Below, piece after piece: positions 35,817 to 44,587 of a stretch of 64,000 nt of DNA. This DNA comes from Paenibacillus thiaminolyticus (GTDB lineage: Bacteria > Bacillota > Bacilli > Paenibacillales > Paenibacillaceae), in the NCBI RefSeq assembly GCF_007066085.1, contig NZ_CP041405.1:248001-312000 (forward strand). Reading direction: 5' to 3'. The first letter of the stretch is position 1. Each line of letters begins with the position of its first letter. The notes below the pieces were generated by a model, which saw only the letters and a list, made by a program, of their open reading frames with translations, made no database searches and had not been told where the DNA came from. Position numbers and translations under genes: made by a program.

Positions 35817-37730
35817 ATGGAGATCAAGGTTACATTTCCAGACAATTCGAACAGGAGGTATACGCAAGGCACGACCATCGCGGACGTGGCGGCTTCGATC
35901 AGCACCAGCTTGAAGAAGCAGGCCATTGCCGGCAAAATCGATGGCGCGCTCGTGGATCTGAACCGGACGATCGAGCATGACAGCCTTGTTGAAATTATTA
36001 CGCAGGACAGCCTGGAAGGGCTGGGCATCCTGCGTCACAGTACGGCGCATGTCATGGCCCAAGCCATTCAGCGGATATATGGAGCCGATCAAGTCAAGCT
36101 TGGGATCGGTCCGGTCATTGAGGATGGTTTCTATTACGATATCGATATCGAGCGGCCGCTGTCCACGGAGGATCTGGCGGCCATTGAACACGAAATGTCG
36201 CGCATCATTCAACAGAATCTGCCGATTGAGCGGCAGGTGCTCGGCCGTGAGGAAGCGCTGCGGCTATTTGAGCAACGGGAAGAGCCGTTGAAGCTGGAAT
36301 TGATTGATGATCTGCCTGCGGACGCGGTCATCAGCATTTATAAGCAAGGTGAATTTGTTGATTTGTGCCGCGGTCCGCATATGCCGTCCACCGGACGGGT
36401 CAAGGCGTTCAAGCTGCAGAAGGTATCCGGAGCCTACTGGCGGGGCGACGCGAACAACAAAATGCTGCAGCGCATCTATGGCACGGCGTTCGTGAAGCAG
36501 GAGCAGCTTGACGAGCATCTGCACCGGCTGGAGGAAGCGAAGAAGCGCGATCACCGCAAGCTGGGCACAGAACTGGGCTTGTTCATGTTCTCCGAGGAAG
36601 CGCCGGGCATGCCGTTCTATTTGCTGAACGGGATGACGATTCGCACGGAGCTGGAGAACTTCTCGCGCGAGCTGCAGCGGCAGCGCGGTTACGAGGAAGT
36701 GCGGACGCCGTTCATGATGAACAACCGGCTGTGGGAGCAGTCGGGGCATTGGGATCATTATAAGGACAATATGTACTTCACGAAGGTTGACGAGACGACA
36801 TTTGCGCTGAAGCCGATGAACTGCCCGGGACATATGCTGATTTTCAAAAATAGCCTGCACTCCTACCGGGAGCTGCCGATCCGGCTTGGCGAGTTCGGTC
36901 AAGTGCATCGCCACGAGATGTCGGGCGCCTTGAACGGCATGCTTCGTGTCCGCACGTTCTGCCAGGATGACGCGCATATTTTCGTCCGCCCGGATCAGAT
37001 CGAGAGCGAGATCAACGAAGTCATGTCCTTGATTGACGAACTCTACAACATTTTCGGCTTCGAGTACAAGATCGAATTGTCTACCCGGCCGGAAGATTCC
37101 ATGGGATCAGAGGCGCTGTGGAACGAGGCGGAACGGGCGCTGAAGCAAGTGCTTGATCGCCGAGGCGCCGATTATCGGATCAACGAAGGAGACGGCGCCT
37201 TCTACGGGCCGAAGATCGACTTCCATATCCTCGATGCCCTGAAGCGGAGCTGGCAGTGCGGAACGATTCAACTGGACTTCCAGATGCCGGAGAAATTCGG
37301 CCTCGCCTATATCGGCGAGGATAGCCAGAAGCATCGCCCGGTCGTGATCCATCGCGCAATGTATGGCTCAATCGACCGGTTCATCGGGATTCTGACAGAG
37401 CACTATGCCGGCGCCTTCCCGCTGTGGCTGGCCCCCGTTCAAGCGAAGGTGCTGCCTGTATCCGAGATGTTCACGGATTATGCGCTTCAGGTGAAGCAGG
37501 CGCTCGCAGCGCGCGGCATCCGTGCCGAAGCCGACGGCCGCAATGAACGGCTCGGATTCAAAATACGCGAAGCCCAACGCGCCAAAATTCCTTACATGCT
37601 CGTCGTCGGGGAGCAGGAGCAGCGGGATGGAAGCGTGTCTGTACGGAAGCGGGGCGAAGGCGATCTCGGATCGCAACCCATTCACGAATTGGCGGAGCTT
37701 ATCGAGACAGAAATCCGGAAGAGACAGTAG
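35817..37730 (+). CDS. thrS: threonine-tRNA ligase
   Basis: 637 residues, full family length, from ATG 35817 behind AGGGAGG. Domains in order: TGS (about residues 1-62), the editing domain with HSTAHVMAQA and the later CRGPHMP, the class II catalytic core with motif 2 region MNCPGHMLIFKN and RLGEFGQVHRHEMSG, motif 3 VVIHRAMYGSIDRF, and an anticodon-binding domain (VLPVSEMFTDYA, GRNERLGFKIREAQ). It charges tRNA-Thr in the cytoplasm. The T-box leader couples expression to threonine starvation. A second unlinked ThrRS gene may exist elsewhere; T-box control is typical of the thrZ-type paralogue in Bacillus subtilis. Confidence 0.97.
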   Translation: MEIKVTFPDNSNRRYTQGTTIADVAASISTSLKKQAIAGKIDGALVDLNRTIEHDSLVEIITQDSLEGLGILRHSTAHVMAQAIQRIYGADQVKLGIGPVIEDGFYYDIDIERPLSTEDLAAIEHEMSRIIQQNLPIERQVLGREEALRLFEQREEPLKLELIDDLPADAVISIYKQGEFVDLCRGPHMPSTGRVKAFKLQKVSGAYWRGDANNKMLQRIYGTAFVKQEQLDEHLHRLEEAKKRDHRKLGTELGLFMFSEEAPGMPFYLLNGMTIRTELENFSRELQRQRGYEEVRTPFMMNNRLWEQSGHWDHYKDNMYFTKVDETTFALKPMNCPGHMLIFKNSLHSYRELPIRLGEFGQVHRHEMSGALNGMLRVRTFCQDDAHIFVRPDQIESEINEVMSLIDELYNIFGFEYKIELSTRPEDSMGSEALWNEAERALKQVLDRRGADYRINEGDGAFYGPKIDFHILDALKRSWQCGTIQLDFQMPEKFGLAYIGEDSQKHRPVVIHRAMYGSIDRFIGILTEHYAGAFPLWLAPVQAKVLPVSEMFTDYALQVKQALAARGIRAEADGRNERLGFKIREAQRAKIPYMLVVGEQEQRDGSVSVRKRGEGDLGSQPIHELAELIETEIRKRQ

Positions 37731-37880
37731 ATCCCTTCCCATTTCTCTGAAATTCCGGTACACTAAAAGAAATGGATGCACAATAACCGCCGCCGCTGCG
37801 CGCATCGGCGGCAATATCAAGAAGATAGCCCCTTGCGCCTCCGGCGGACGAGGGGCTGTTCCATGTCCGGGGGAATGAAT

Positions 37881-38231
37881 ATGCAGTTGATACAGCCAGA
37901 GAAGGTGCAGCATGCGCTGCAATTATGGCGAGAGAAGCCATTATATCTCCATCTCGAGATGACGACCGGGGCCTATGCGTCTCATCGCGACAAGACGAAG
38001 CATACCGCTTCCGCCTTCGTCACCAATACCGTCATCCGCTATGCGGAAGGCTCCATCGCCGGGAAGGGACCGTACCGCGTCGGACTGAAGACGCCGGGCG
38101 GCTGGGTATACGCGGAAGGCTTGACCCATTGGGACGAGCAGGCACAGGCGCATGGCAGATTGATTATGGCGGGCCATGATCAAGAAGGCAGACTGATTGT
38201 CAGTCTGCAGCTAAGCGAAGAACCATTCTAA
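37881..38231 (+). CDS. yojF: YojF-family protein (DUF1806)
   Basis: 116 residues from ATG 37881; GGGGGAA six to seven bases upstream decides against ATG 37863 and ATG 37875. It has the YojF core: LWREKPLYLHLEMTTGAYASH, then AFVTNTVIRYAEGSIAGKG, PYRVGLKTPGGWVYAEGLTH and RLIMAGHDQEGRL. The protein is small and soluble with unknown biochemical function. In B. subtilis yojF lies beside yojG (bshB2), as here, which suggests a role linked to bacillithiol synthesis. Confidence 0.88.
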   Translation: MQLIQPEKVQHALQLWREKPLYLHLEMTTGAYASHRDKTKHTASAFVTNTVIRYAEGSIAGKGPYRVGLKTPGGWVYAEGLTHWDEQAQAHGRLIMAGHDQEGRLIVSLQLSEEPF

Positions 38232-38258
38232 GATGACGAAGAGGAGACCAGACATCAT

Positions 38259-38936
38259 ATGAACAGACAGCGTCATATTGCCGTCATCCTGCCGCACCCG
38301 GATGACGAAGGAATCATCGCCGGCACATTGGCCGCACATGTTCACGAAGGAACGGCTATCACCTACGCCTGCCTGACATTGGGGGAGATGGGGCGGAATA
38401 TGGGCAATCCTCCGTTCGCGAGCCGGGCTACGCTGCCGATCATCCGCAAGGGAGAGTTGGAGGAAGCGTGCCGCCGCATCGGCATTCGCGACCTGCGGAT
38501 GTGGGGATACCATGACAAAACGATAGAATTCGAAGACGAAGAGAAGCTCGCGGACCGGATCGAAGCCTTGCTGGCGGAAGTGGAGCCCGAATGCGTCTAT
38601 ACCTTCTATCCCGGGTACAGCGTTCATCCGGACCATGACGCAACCGGGGCCGCCGTCGTGCGGGCAGTGGGGCGGATGCCGGCGGCCAAGCGTCCCCGCG
38701 TCCTGTGCATCGCGATTGCCACCGGCCGCGAGAAGCTGCTCGGCCCGGCGGACGAGGTTCACGATGTCAGCGATTATGTCGAGCAGAAGATTCATGCGAT
38801 TCATGCGCACAAGAGCCAGGTCCGGCACCTGCTTGGCGGCGGAACGGTGGATGATCCGGCGTTCCGCGCGCGATACAGCCGGGAACGGTTCTGGACGTAT
38901 CTCTTCCCCGAGGAAGAAGAAGGGGCTCGCGCATAG
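38259..38936 (+). CDS. bshB2: bacillithiol biosynthesis deacetylase BshB2
   Basis: 225 residues, LmbE/PIG-L deacetylase fold. The zinc and catalytic motif PHPDDE is in VILPHPDDEGIIAGTL near residue 14, and the second His motif is HPDHDATGAAVVRAV near residue 125. The enzyme removes acetate from N-acetylglucosaminyl-malate to give GlcN-Mal in the bacillithiol pathway. It starts 27 bases after yojF, the same pairing as B. subtilis yojF-yojG. The first pathway enzyme BshA and last enzyme BshC are not in the window. Confidence 0.93.
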   Translation: MNRQRHIAVILPHPDDEGIIAGTLAAHVHEGTAITYACLTLGEMGRNMGNPPFASRATLPIIRKGELEEACRRIGIRDLRMWGYHDKTIEFEDEEKLADRIEALLAEVEPECVYTFYPGYSVHPDHDATGAAVVRAVGRMPAAKRPRVLCIAIATGREKLLGPADEVHDVSDYVEQKIHAIHAHKSQVRHLLGGGTVDDPAFRARYSRERFWTYLFPEEEEGARA

Positions 38937-39026
38937 GAAAGGCGGAGCTTGTCCAACTGGCATCTCCAGGCCCGGAGGGACGGTAGAAGCGAGCGCTTCT
39001 GCAGCTGCCCGGAAGGGACGGCATGC

Positions 39027-40145
39027 CTAGGCGTAGGCGCTGCCGTCCCATTGATAGAACGCGAGCAGGTCTAGATCCAGTTCAACTCCAATCCCCGTTC
39101 CTTCAGGAAGGGTGACGGCACCGTTCTTCGGCCGCAGCGGGACAAGGCGGGTGAACGGATTGTCCATCACGTCCCATTCCACCGGCTCGATCGAATCCTT
39201 GTCCATTTTGGTCCACGGTTCGATACATGCCTGGGCGAACATGGCGTATAAGCGGGACAGCGCCCCGTCATAGGCATGCGGAGCCGCGCGCATGCCGAAT
39301 GTGCGCGCCAGGCCTACCGTATGCCTGTATTCATCGATCCCGGCCATATGCATCGGATCGGGCGTAATGATATCTATCGCCCGGCGCGTCAGCAAGGGCA
39401 GGAAGGCCGCTGCCGAGCCAAGATTTTCTCCGCCGGCAATCGGGACGGCGATCCGCTGTCTCAGCAGCGCGTACTCTTCGACCTGCGCCACAGGAAGCGG
39501 CTCCTCCAGCCACATCAGATTGGGCCACGACTGCAGCAGCGGCTGCCATTGCAGCGCCGCCGTGGCGTCATAGCTCTGATTCGCGTCGAGGGCCAAGCCG
39601 ATGCCGCTCGACAGCAGCTTCTGCACCTCCCGCACATGATCCTGATCCTCAGCGAGAGACTTTCCGCCGATTTTTAGCTTGATCTTGTCGAATCCGTCGC
39701 TCAATGCCCTTTCCACTTGCTGCAGGGACAGCTGCTTCCAATCCGCGTCTTTGCTGTACGATTGGAAAGACGCGTATACGGGCACGCGATCCCGCTGCTT
39801 GCCGCCCCACAGGCCGCATACCGACAGACCGGACGCTTGGGCCATAATTTCCGTGCATGCCATGCTGACGGCTGCAGCCGCGCGCGAATGCCAATTCTGG
39901 ATCGTCCGCAGCCAAGTGCCGCGCTCGAAGACCGGCTTGCCTAGCATAAAAGGAATAATCCGCTCATGGAAGCCGGAGTGCAGCGTCGGCAGCCAGTCGG
40001 CGCATTCTCCCCATCCGGTAACGCCGGTGTCGGTTGTCACCCGGATCATATAACTCGTCCGGTACATTTTCGGGCCATTGGCATCGCCATATGGCCGGGC
40101 AAGACGATAGAAGAGCGGAAAGGTCTCGATCTGCTGTATCCGCAA
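39027..40145 (-). CDS. mandelate racemase/muconate lactonizing enzyme-type protein
   Basis: 372 residues, enolase superfamily. The capping domain is N-terminal; the barrel carries the KxK base motif in FDKIKLKIGG, metal ligands in LALDANQSYD, LEEPLPV and AGGENLGS, and DPMHMAG, with a His in AAPHAYDGALS. The double-Lys motif and the order of ligands fit the MR/MLE group acting on sugar acids, dipeptides or related acids; the specificity is not clear. The start is a TTG at 40145 supported by AGGGGGAT about eight bases upstream on the minus strand. It converges on bshB2 and is otherwise isolated. Confidence 0.85.
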   Translation of the reverse strand: MRIQQIETFPLFYRLARPYGDANGPKMYRTSYMIRVTTDTGVTGWGECADWLPTLHSGFHERIIPFMLGKPVFERGTWLRTIQNWHSRAAAAVSMACTEIMAQASGLSVCGLWGGKQRDRVPVYASFQSYSKDADWKQLSLQQVERALSDGFDKIKLKIGGKSLAEDQDHVREVQKLLSSGIGLALDANQSYDATAALQWQPLLQSWPNLMWLEEPLPVAQVEEYALLRQRIAVPIAGGENLGSAAAFLPLLTRRAIDIITPDPMHMAGIDEYRHTVGLARTFGMRAAPHAYDGALSRLYAMFAQACIEPWTKMDKDSIEPVEWDVMDNPFTRLVPLRPKNGAVTLPEGTGIGVELDLDLLAFYQWDGSAYA

Positions 40146-40227
40146 GGAACGGATCCCCCTTATACGTCGTTTTGCCGCTTAGTATGTGCCGGGACGGTAA
40201 TTTTATGAAAAAATAGGGAATTACGCC

Positions 40228-40611
40228 TTAGCGGGAGATTTCATTCCCCGTTCTGCCTTCATAATGATGGGCGTGGGGAGTGCTTCCATTCACGGTCGTG
40301 ACTCCTTCGAACATATGAATATGCCCGCCGCCAGGCAGGGGAATGGCCGGACCCGTCGTGCCTCTGATAATATGCGAATGTCCGGCATTGAATGTGGTCT
40401 TCGCATGATAGTCATGCGTATGCTGCACTCCGCTCGGGGCCGGTTCCGTCGTTCCGGCGTATTCATGCCGATGACCGACATTTACGGACGTGATGCCGGA
40501 AAATTCATGTACATGCACAGGTCTCCCATTCCAAGAAGTAATATATAGCTTATGGGAGTGCTCCTTCCCCTCCTCGCTATGATGCACAAATCCGGTAACC
40601 GGGATTTCCAT
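40228..40611 (-). CDS. YmaF-family His-rich protein
   Basis: 127 residues from ATG 40611, placed by AAGGAG nine bases upstream; a longer frame to 40794 has no ribosome site and overlaps a terminator. It consists of about six repeats of a beta-type unit centred on HxHxxxG, for example HSHKLYITSWNG, VHVHEFSGIT, VGHRHEYAGTT, HTHDYHAKTT, AGHSHIIRGTT and HIHMFEGVTT. This is the YmaF pattern. The regular His pairs could bind metal, but no function is established. It follows mgtA on the same strand after a terminator. Confidence 0.85.
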   Translation of the reverse strand: MEIPVTGFVHHSEEGKEHSHKLYITSWNGRPVHVHEFSGITSVNVGHRHEYAGTTEPAPSGVQHTHDYHAKTTFNAGHSHIIRGTTGPAIPLPGGGHIHMFEGVTTVNGSTPHAHHYEGRTGNEISR

Positions 40612-40779
40612 GATTGCAATCTCCTTCCATCGATGATTACCTACATCGTATGATTGGGGGAGTTCAATGGTACCGCTCAAGTCAAGCCAATTTTGCGGCT
40701 TCGGGACAAGCTGCGCCCCGGTGCTGACGGGGGATGCGGCGGCTGGGATTCCCGCCAAGAGCCCTCCTTGCACAGAACA

Positions 40780-40811
40780 AACCCGATCGGGCATGTTCGC
40801 CTGATCGGGTT
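40780..40811 (-). terminator. terminator of mgtA
   Basis: 12- to 13-bp stem AACCCGATCAGGC/GCCCGATCGGGTT (minus strand) with a short loop, followed by TGTTCTG. The T run is weak but the stem is long. Confidence 0.7.
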
Positions 40812-40851
40812 AGCATCGTTCCGGGCTAGCCGGCTGCCGGAATCGGCACGA

Positions 40852-43494
40852 TTACAGCCATTCTCCGAATTTACGGATATACCAGCTTTTGACCATCTGG
40901 GTCAGCACGCAATAACAGAGCAAGGTCGCGACAAGCCATGGGAAATACGACAGCGGCAGCGGCACCAGGCCGATGGCAGCGCCCATTCCCGTAAATGGAA
41001 GCGCCACTCCGCATGCCATGATTAGACTCGTCAGCAGCAGGACGGGTCTGCTCGCCGTGCTTTGGACAAATGGGATTTTCTCGGTGCGGATCATATGCAC
41101 GATAAGCGTCTGCGACAGCAAGCCCTCGATGAACCAACCGGAATGGAACAGCGCCTGCTGATCGACGGAATTGGCCGAGAAGACATACCACATCAAGGCA
41201 TACGTCGTAATATCGAAGATCGAGCTGATCGGACCGATGAACACCATAAATCGGCTGATCGATTTTGCATTCCATTTCTGCGGCTTCCGCAAATACTCTT
41301 TGTCCATTTTATCCCACGGAATCGAGAGCTGGGAGATATCATAGAACAGATTTTGCAGCAGCAAATGGATCGGCAGCATCGGCAGGAAGGGAAGGAAGGC
41401 GCTGGCTGCCAGGACGCTGAACATATTGCCGAAGTTGGAGCTCGCGGTCATTTTAATATATTTGATCATGTTGCCGAACGTCTTCCGTCCTTCGATGACG
41501 CCTTGCTCCAGCACCATTAAGCTTTTTTCCAGCAAGATCATATCCGCCGATTCCTTAGCGATATCGACCGCGGTATCGACAGAAATGCCTACGTCCGCTT
41601 CCTTCAGCGACACGGCGTCATTGATGCCGTCGCCCATGAACCCGACCGTATGGCCTCTGCTTTTGAGGACACGAACGATTCTCGCTTTTTGCAGCGGATT
41701 GATCTTGGCGAACACGGTAGTTAGCTCCGCGATCTCGGCCAGCTGCTCATCCGTCAGCGCATCCACGGCCTCACCAAGCAGAACCGCCTCGGTCCGGATC
41801 CCGACATCCTGGCATACTTTGCAGGCGACGGCCGCATTGTCTCCCGTGATAACTTTCACATTGACTCCGTTGTCTGCCAGTGCCCGGATAGCCTCCTTGG
41901 CGGAAGGCTTCGGCGGATCCAGGAAGGTGAGACAGCCAACCAGCACAAGGTTCTGCTCATCCTGGATTCCGTAGGGCTCCTCCCGGGATGGGACTCGCTT
42001 CATCGCTACGGCGAGTACGCGCAAGCCGTCTTCGTTCAGTTCCTGAGCGAGCCGCTGCGCTTTGTCCGCCCGCTCCGGCGTAAGCGGAACGACTTGGCCC
42101 TCCTCATAGACATGGGCGCAGATGTCGAGTATTTCTTCCATCGCTCCCTTGCACACGAGCAGATGCTCTTCCTGCGAGGCGCGGAGGACGACAGACATGC
42201 GGCGACGGTTGAAATCGAATGGAATCTCATCGAGCTTCTTATATTCATTTATCAAATGGGAATACTCGGTATGCTTCAATATGGCGGCATCCAGCAGATT
42301 AGACAGGCCGGTCTGATGGTAGCTGTTCAAGTAAGCATATTCCAGCACGCGTCTGTCCGGATTGCCGTTCGTGTCAAGATGCTGTTCCAGTACAATATGG
42401 TCTTCCGTCAACGTTCCCGTCTTGTCCGTACACAGAATATCCATCGCGCCAAGATTCTGGATCGCGTGGAGACGCTTCACGACGACTTTGTTGCGGGCCA
42501 TTGTTGCCGCTCCTTTGGCCAGATTCCCGGCCACGACGACGGGCAGCATTTCGGGCGTCAGTCCGACGGCCACCGACAGGCCGAACAAGAGAGCGTCCCA
42601 CCAGTCTCCCTTCGTGAATCCGTTGACGAAAAAGATAACCGGAACCATAATCAGCATGAAGCGGATTAGGAGATAGGTGATGCTCTTCACGCCGAGATCG
42701 AAGCTGGTGAGCGGAGCTTTGCCCGTCAGCTGGCTGGCCATTGAACCGAAGTACGTATCCGGACCCGTCGCAATTACGACGGCCGTCGCCGAGCCGCTGA
42801 CGATATTCGTTCCCATGTAGCACATATTCGTTAACTCCAGCGCGTTGGCGGGATTGCTTCGGCGCGTATTCCCCGGCCGGGACATGCCGCTCGGCAGCGT
42901 ATCGATTTTTTCGACCGGCATCGCTTCGCCCGTCAGGGCGGATTCCGCGGCATAGACATCCTTAGCGGCGAGTAGCCGGACATCCGCCGGGACCATGTCC
43001 CCGGCGGACAAGTGAATAATATCCCCGGGCACGAGCAGCTTGTTGTCGATGTCCTGGCGGCGGCCTTCCCGGCTAACCGTGGTCGTCGTGCTGACCAGGG
43101 CCCGCAGCTTCTCCGCCGTGCGCGCAGAACGGAATTCCTGGGTGAACGTGATGATGACGCTGACGGTGACCATAGTCGAAATAATAACTACGGCTTCGAT
43201 ATCCGAATCGGCTATATAAGAGAAGGCCGCAAGGAACAGCAGGATCAATATAAATGGATTGGCAAAGCAACTCAACAGTTGAATATACCATGCCGGCGGC
43301 TTTTCATGAGCCACTTCGTTTTTGCCGCAGTCCTCCATCCGGGCGTTAGCCTCGGCATCGCTCAGGCCCTCGGGGCGGGTGTTCCATTCCTCCATCACAT
43401 CTTCTTCCAGCAATACGGAGGCCTGGATGAGGCGCTCTGCGATGCGTTTCGTCAGTTTATCTTTATTTTTCAAATTTTTCAATTTCCGTGCCAT
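40852..43494 (-). CDS. mgtA: magnesium-translocating P-type ATPase MgtA
   Basis: 880 residues from ATG 43494, decided by GAGGAGG eight bases upstream (the frame continues to a TTG at 43500). P-type motifs: actuator loop SALTGEAMPVEK, phosphorylation site CTDKTGTLTEDH, hinge GDGINDAVSLKEADVG. Length, the N-terminal RIAERLIQASVLLEEDV and the ten-segment layout identify the P3B Mg2+ importer MgtA/MgtB. It sits in the cytoplasmic membrane and imports Mg2+ when Mg2+ is scarce. The leader carries an M-box, so expression falls when Mg2+ is high. A second structured RNA segment lies between the M-box and the gene. Confidence 0.96.
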   Translation of the reverse strand: MARKLKNLKNKDKLTKRIAERLIQASVLLEEDVMEEWNTRPEGLSDAEANARMEDCGKNEVAHEKPPAWYIQLLSCFANPFILILLFLAAFSYIADSDIEAVVIISTMVTVSVIITFTQEFRSARTAEKLRALVSTTTTVSREGRRQDIDNKLLVPGDIIHLSAGDMVPADVRLLAAKDVYAAESALTGEAMPVEKIDTLPSGMSRPGNTRRSNPANALELTNMCYMGTNIVSGSATAVVIATGPDTYFGSMASQLTGKAPLTSFDLGVKSITYLLIRFMLIMVPVIFFVNGFTKGDWWDALLFGLSVAVGLTPEMLPVVVAGNLAKGAATMARNKVVVKRLHAIQNLGAMDILCTDKTGTLTEDHIVLEQHLDTNGNPDRRVLEYAYLNSYHQTGLSNLLDAAILKHTEYSHLINEYKKLDEIPFDFNRRRMSVVLRASQEEHLLVCKGAMEEILDICAHVYEEGQVVPLTPERADKAQRLAQELNEDGLRVLAVAMKRVPSREEPYGIQDEQNLVLVGCLTFLDPPKPSAKEAIRALADNGVNVKVITGDNAAVACKVCQDVGIRTEAVLLGEAVDALTDEQLAEIAELTTVFAKINPLQKARIVRVLKSRGHTVGFMGDGINDAVSLKEADVGISVDTAVDIAKESADMILLEKSLMVLEQGVIEGRKTFGNMIKYIKMTASSNFGNMFSVLAASAFLPFLPMLPIHLLLQNLFYDISQLSIPWDKMDKEYLRKPQKWNAKSISRFMVFIGPISSIFDITTYALMWYVFSANSVDQQALFHSGWFIEGLLSQTLIVHMIRTEKIPFVQSTASRPVLLLTSLIMACGVALPFTGMGAAIGLVPLPLSYFPWLVATLLCYCVLTQMVKSWYIRKFGEWL

Positions 43495-43561
43495 TGTCAA
43501 TTCCTCCTCTCGCAGGTCATCTTAGAATCCCTACGGTATCGATTCGTTCGAACACAAACAT

Positions 43562-43592
43562 AAAAAAGCTCCCCCTGTATTCCAGAGGGAGC
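43562..43592 (-). terminator. second leader terminator before mgtA
   Basis: Minus strand GCTCCCTCTG/CAGGGGGAGC with a five-base loop and six T, about 68 bases before the mgtA start. It is a second termination point downstream of the M-box terminator. Confidence 0.88.
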
Positions 43593-43663
43593 CTGAACCG
43601 TCTACCGATGCGTTCAAGTCACATACGCATACTTAAATAAACCCGCCGCCATCGATTTTTTGC

Positions 43664-43788
43664 GGGGGAATGAAATAAGTCGGGTATCGCTTGAAGAGCA
43701 ACAAGCAGACGGCTCTTCCTCAGTACAGGATGTTGTCGCCTATGCGGCTGTTGACTGCTAGGTCCGCTGTCCATGGACGCATTCCCCC
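43664..43788 (-). ncRNA. unrecognised structured RNA segment in the mgtA leader
   Basis: On the minus-strand RNA a perfect 9-bp helix GGGGGAAUG (43788-43780) with CAUUCCCCC (43672-43664) closes a domain of about 107 bases. Inside are GUCC/GGAC, a GCC-GCAUA-GGC hairpin, CAGU/ACUG and GAAGAGC/GCUCUUC. Just 3', CCCGC (overlapping the closing helix) can instead pair with GCGGG, giving mutually exclusive structures ahead of the second terminator. This is the layout of an aptamer with an expression platform, yet it does not match any riboswitch consensus I know, including M-box and yybP-ykoY. Helices were drawn by eye. Confidence 0.45.
43720..43782 (-). CDS. possible 20-residue leader peptide before mgtA
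   Basis: ATG 43782 to TGA 43720-43722 encodes 20 residues beginning MRPWTADLAVNS and ending GDNILY. The purine-rich AAAAGGGGG precedes it, but only one base separates GGGGG from the ATG, which is too close for a normal ribosome site. A perfect 7-bp hairpin begins two bases after the stop. It overlaps the structured RNA described here, so translation and folding would compete. It could be a translated attenuator peptide or a chance frame. Confidence 0.2.
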   Translation of the reverse strand: MRPWTADLAVNSRIGDNILY

Positions 43789-43804
43789 TTTTCACAATAG
43801 AAAT

Positions 43805-43834
43805 GAAAAAACCCTCCAGCAGAGCTAGAGGGTT
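43805..43834 (-). terminator. M-box expression-platform terminator
   Basis: Minus strand AACCCTCTAGC-TCT-GCTGGAGGGTT followed by T, about 50 bases after the M-box core. Confidence 0.9.
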
Positions 43835-43879
43835 GAAATACGCGCAGAAATAGAGACTACAACGTCATTTGCTCCCCCT

Positions 43880-44031
43880 AGTCTAGTTTTAGCACTATAC
43901 AACGTAAAGAACGTCCGCTCTTAGCCACCTTAAGAAAAGCCTTAATCCGGCAGTTCCTGTTCTACCCATTGGTATCTTTCGATATTTCCGGGCAGTGGCC
44001 TATGTTTGTATAGGAGCCTCACCTAACGAGG
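43880..44031 (-). promoter_or_regulatory. M-box (ykoK) Mg2+ riboswitch
   Basis: On the minus strand the hallmark GTTAGGTGAGGCTCCTATAC starts near 44027, followed by CCACTGCCCGGAAATATCGA, AAGATACCAATGGGTAGAAC and, at the 3' end, GTATAGTGCTAAAACTAG (43900-43883). These are the conserved blocks of the ykoK/M-box aptamer. It is followed by a terminator and controls mgtA, switching transcription off when Mg2+ is plentiful. Confidence 0.95.
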
Positions 44032-44107
44032 ATTTGATGAAAATTACTTTGTTATCATATGTCTTGTTTGAGTCGTTTGTCAATGGCAAGTCATCAAATG
44101 GAATAAA

Positions 44108-44341
44108 TTATGATTTTCTTTTCGCTCTTCTCCGTTTTCTTGCGCTGGAGCAAAATACATCCTTCTCTTTTACGGGAAACACATGCTTGAAAACCGGCAC
44201 ACAGAAATGTTGATTAATGATCTCGATCGGGTGAACGACTTCGACCTTCTGCGGATGATACGTTTTGTTGAAGATATATTGAGGCGGATCGAATACCGCT
44301 TTGCTCGGGCAGAACTCTTCGCCTTTGCATCCATGAGACAT
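44108..44341 (-). CDS. CotD-like spore coat protein
   Basis: 77 residues from ATG 44341 with GAGGAG upstream. The Cys-containing N-terminus (SHGCKGEEFCPSKAVFDPP) is followed by the core QKVEVVHPIEIINQHFCVP and a Lys/Arg-rich tail ending RKRRRAKRKS. The VHPxxxxNxQ pattern after an FxP/KTxxP-like segment is that of CotD-family coat proteins. A CATATAAT element 42-49 bases upstream fits the -10 of a mother-cell sigma factor (SigE/SigK type). The assignment rests on pattern similarity. Confidence 0.6.
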   Translation of the reverse strand: MSHGCKGEEFCPSKAVFDPPQYIFNKTYHPQKVEVVHPIEIINQHFCVPVFKHVFPVKEKDVFCSSARKRRRAKRKS

Positions 44342-44382
44342 GAGTCTCAGCTCCTCTCTCCCAATAGTGTCGAACCTAGTGC

Positions 44383-44390
44383 ATTATATG
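44383..44390 (-). promoter_or_regulatory. possible SigE/SigK -10 element
   Basis: CATATAAT on the minus strand about 42 bases before the CotD-like start codon. The -35 region was not clear. Confidence 0.3.
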
Positions 44391-44484
44391 CATGGCGTTT
44401 TGGCCTTGATTGGACATTCTTCCCGCAGACAGCCACCTAGAAATTGATAAACGCGGAATTGGAGGGACATTTGCAAGCAAGGGG

Positions 44485-44513
44485 TTGAAATTCGAGAAAA
44501 GATAGTTGATACT
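44485..44513 (+). promoter_or_regulatory. candidate promoter of the barnase-barstar pair
   Basis: TTGAAA (44485-44490), 17-base spacer, GATACT (44508-44513), about 75 bases before the barnase start. Confidence 0.4.
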
Positions 44514-44587
44514 ACAGCGAGAGGGCAGGAAGACAGGAAGATTATCATCAAGCTTCCTGCTCTACGAAGAGCGAAGCGGGGTAGACA

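Noticed and set aside
44183..44440. Plus-strand 85-codon frame opposite the CotD-like gene
   Set aside because: The minus-strand frame has a proper ribosome site and coat-protein pattern; this one has neither.
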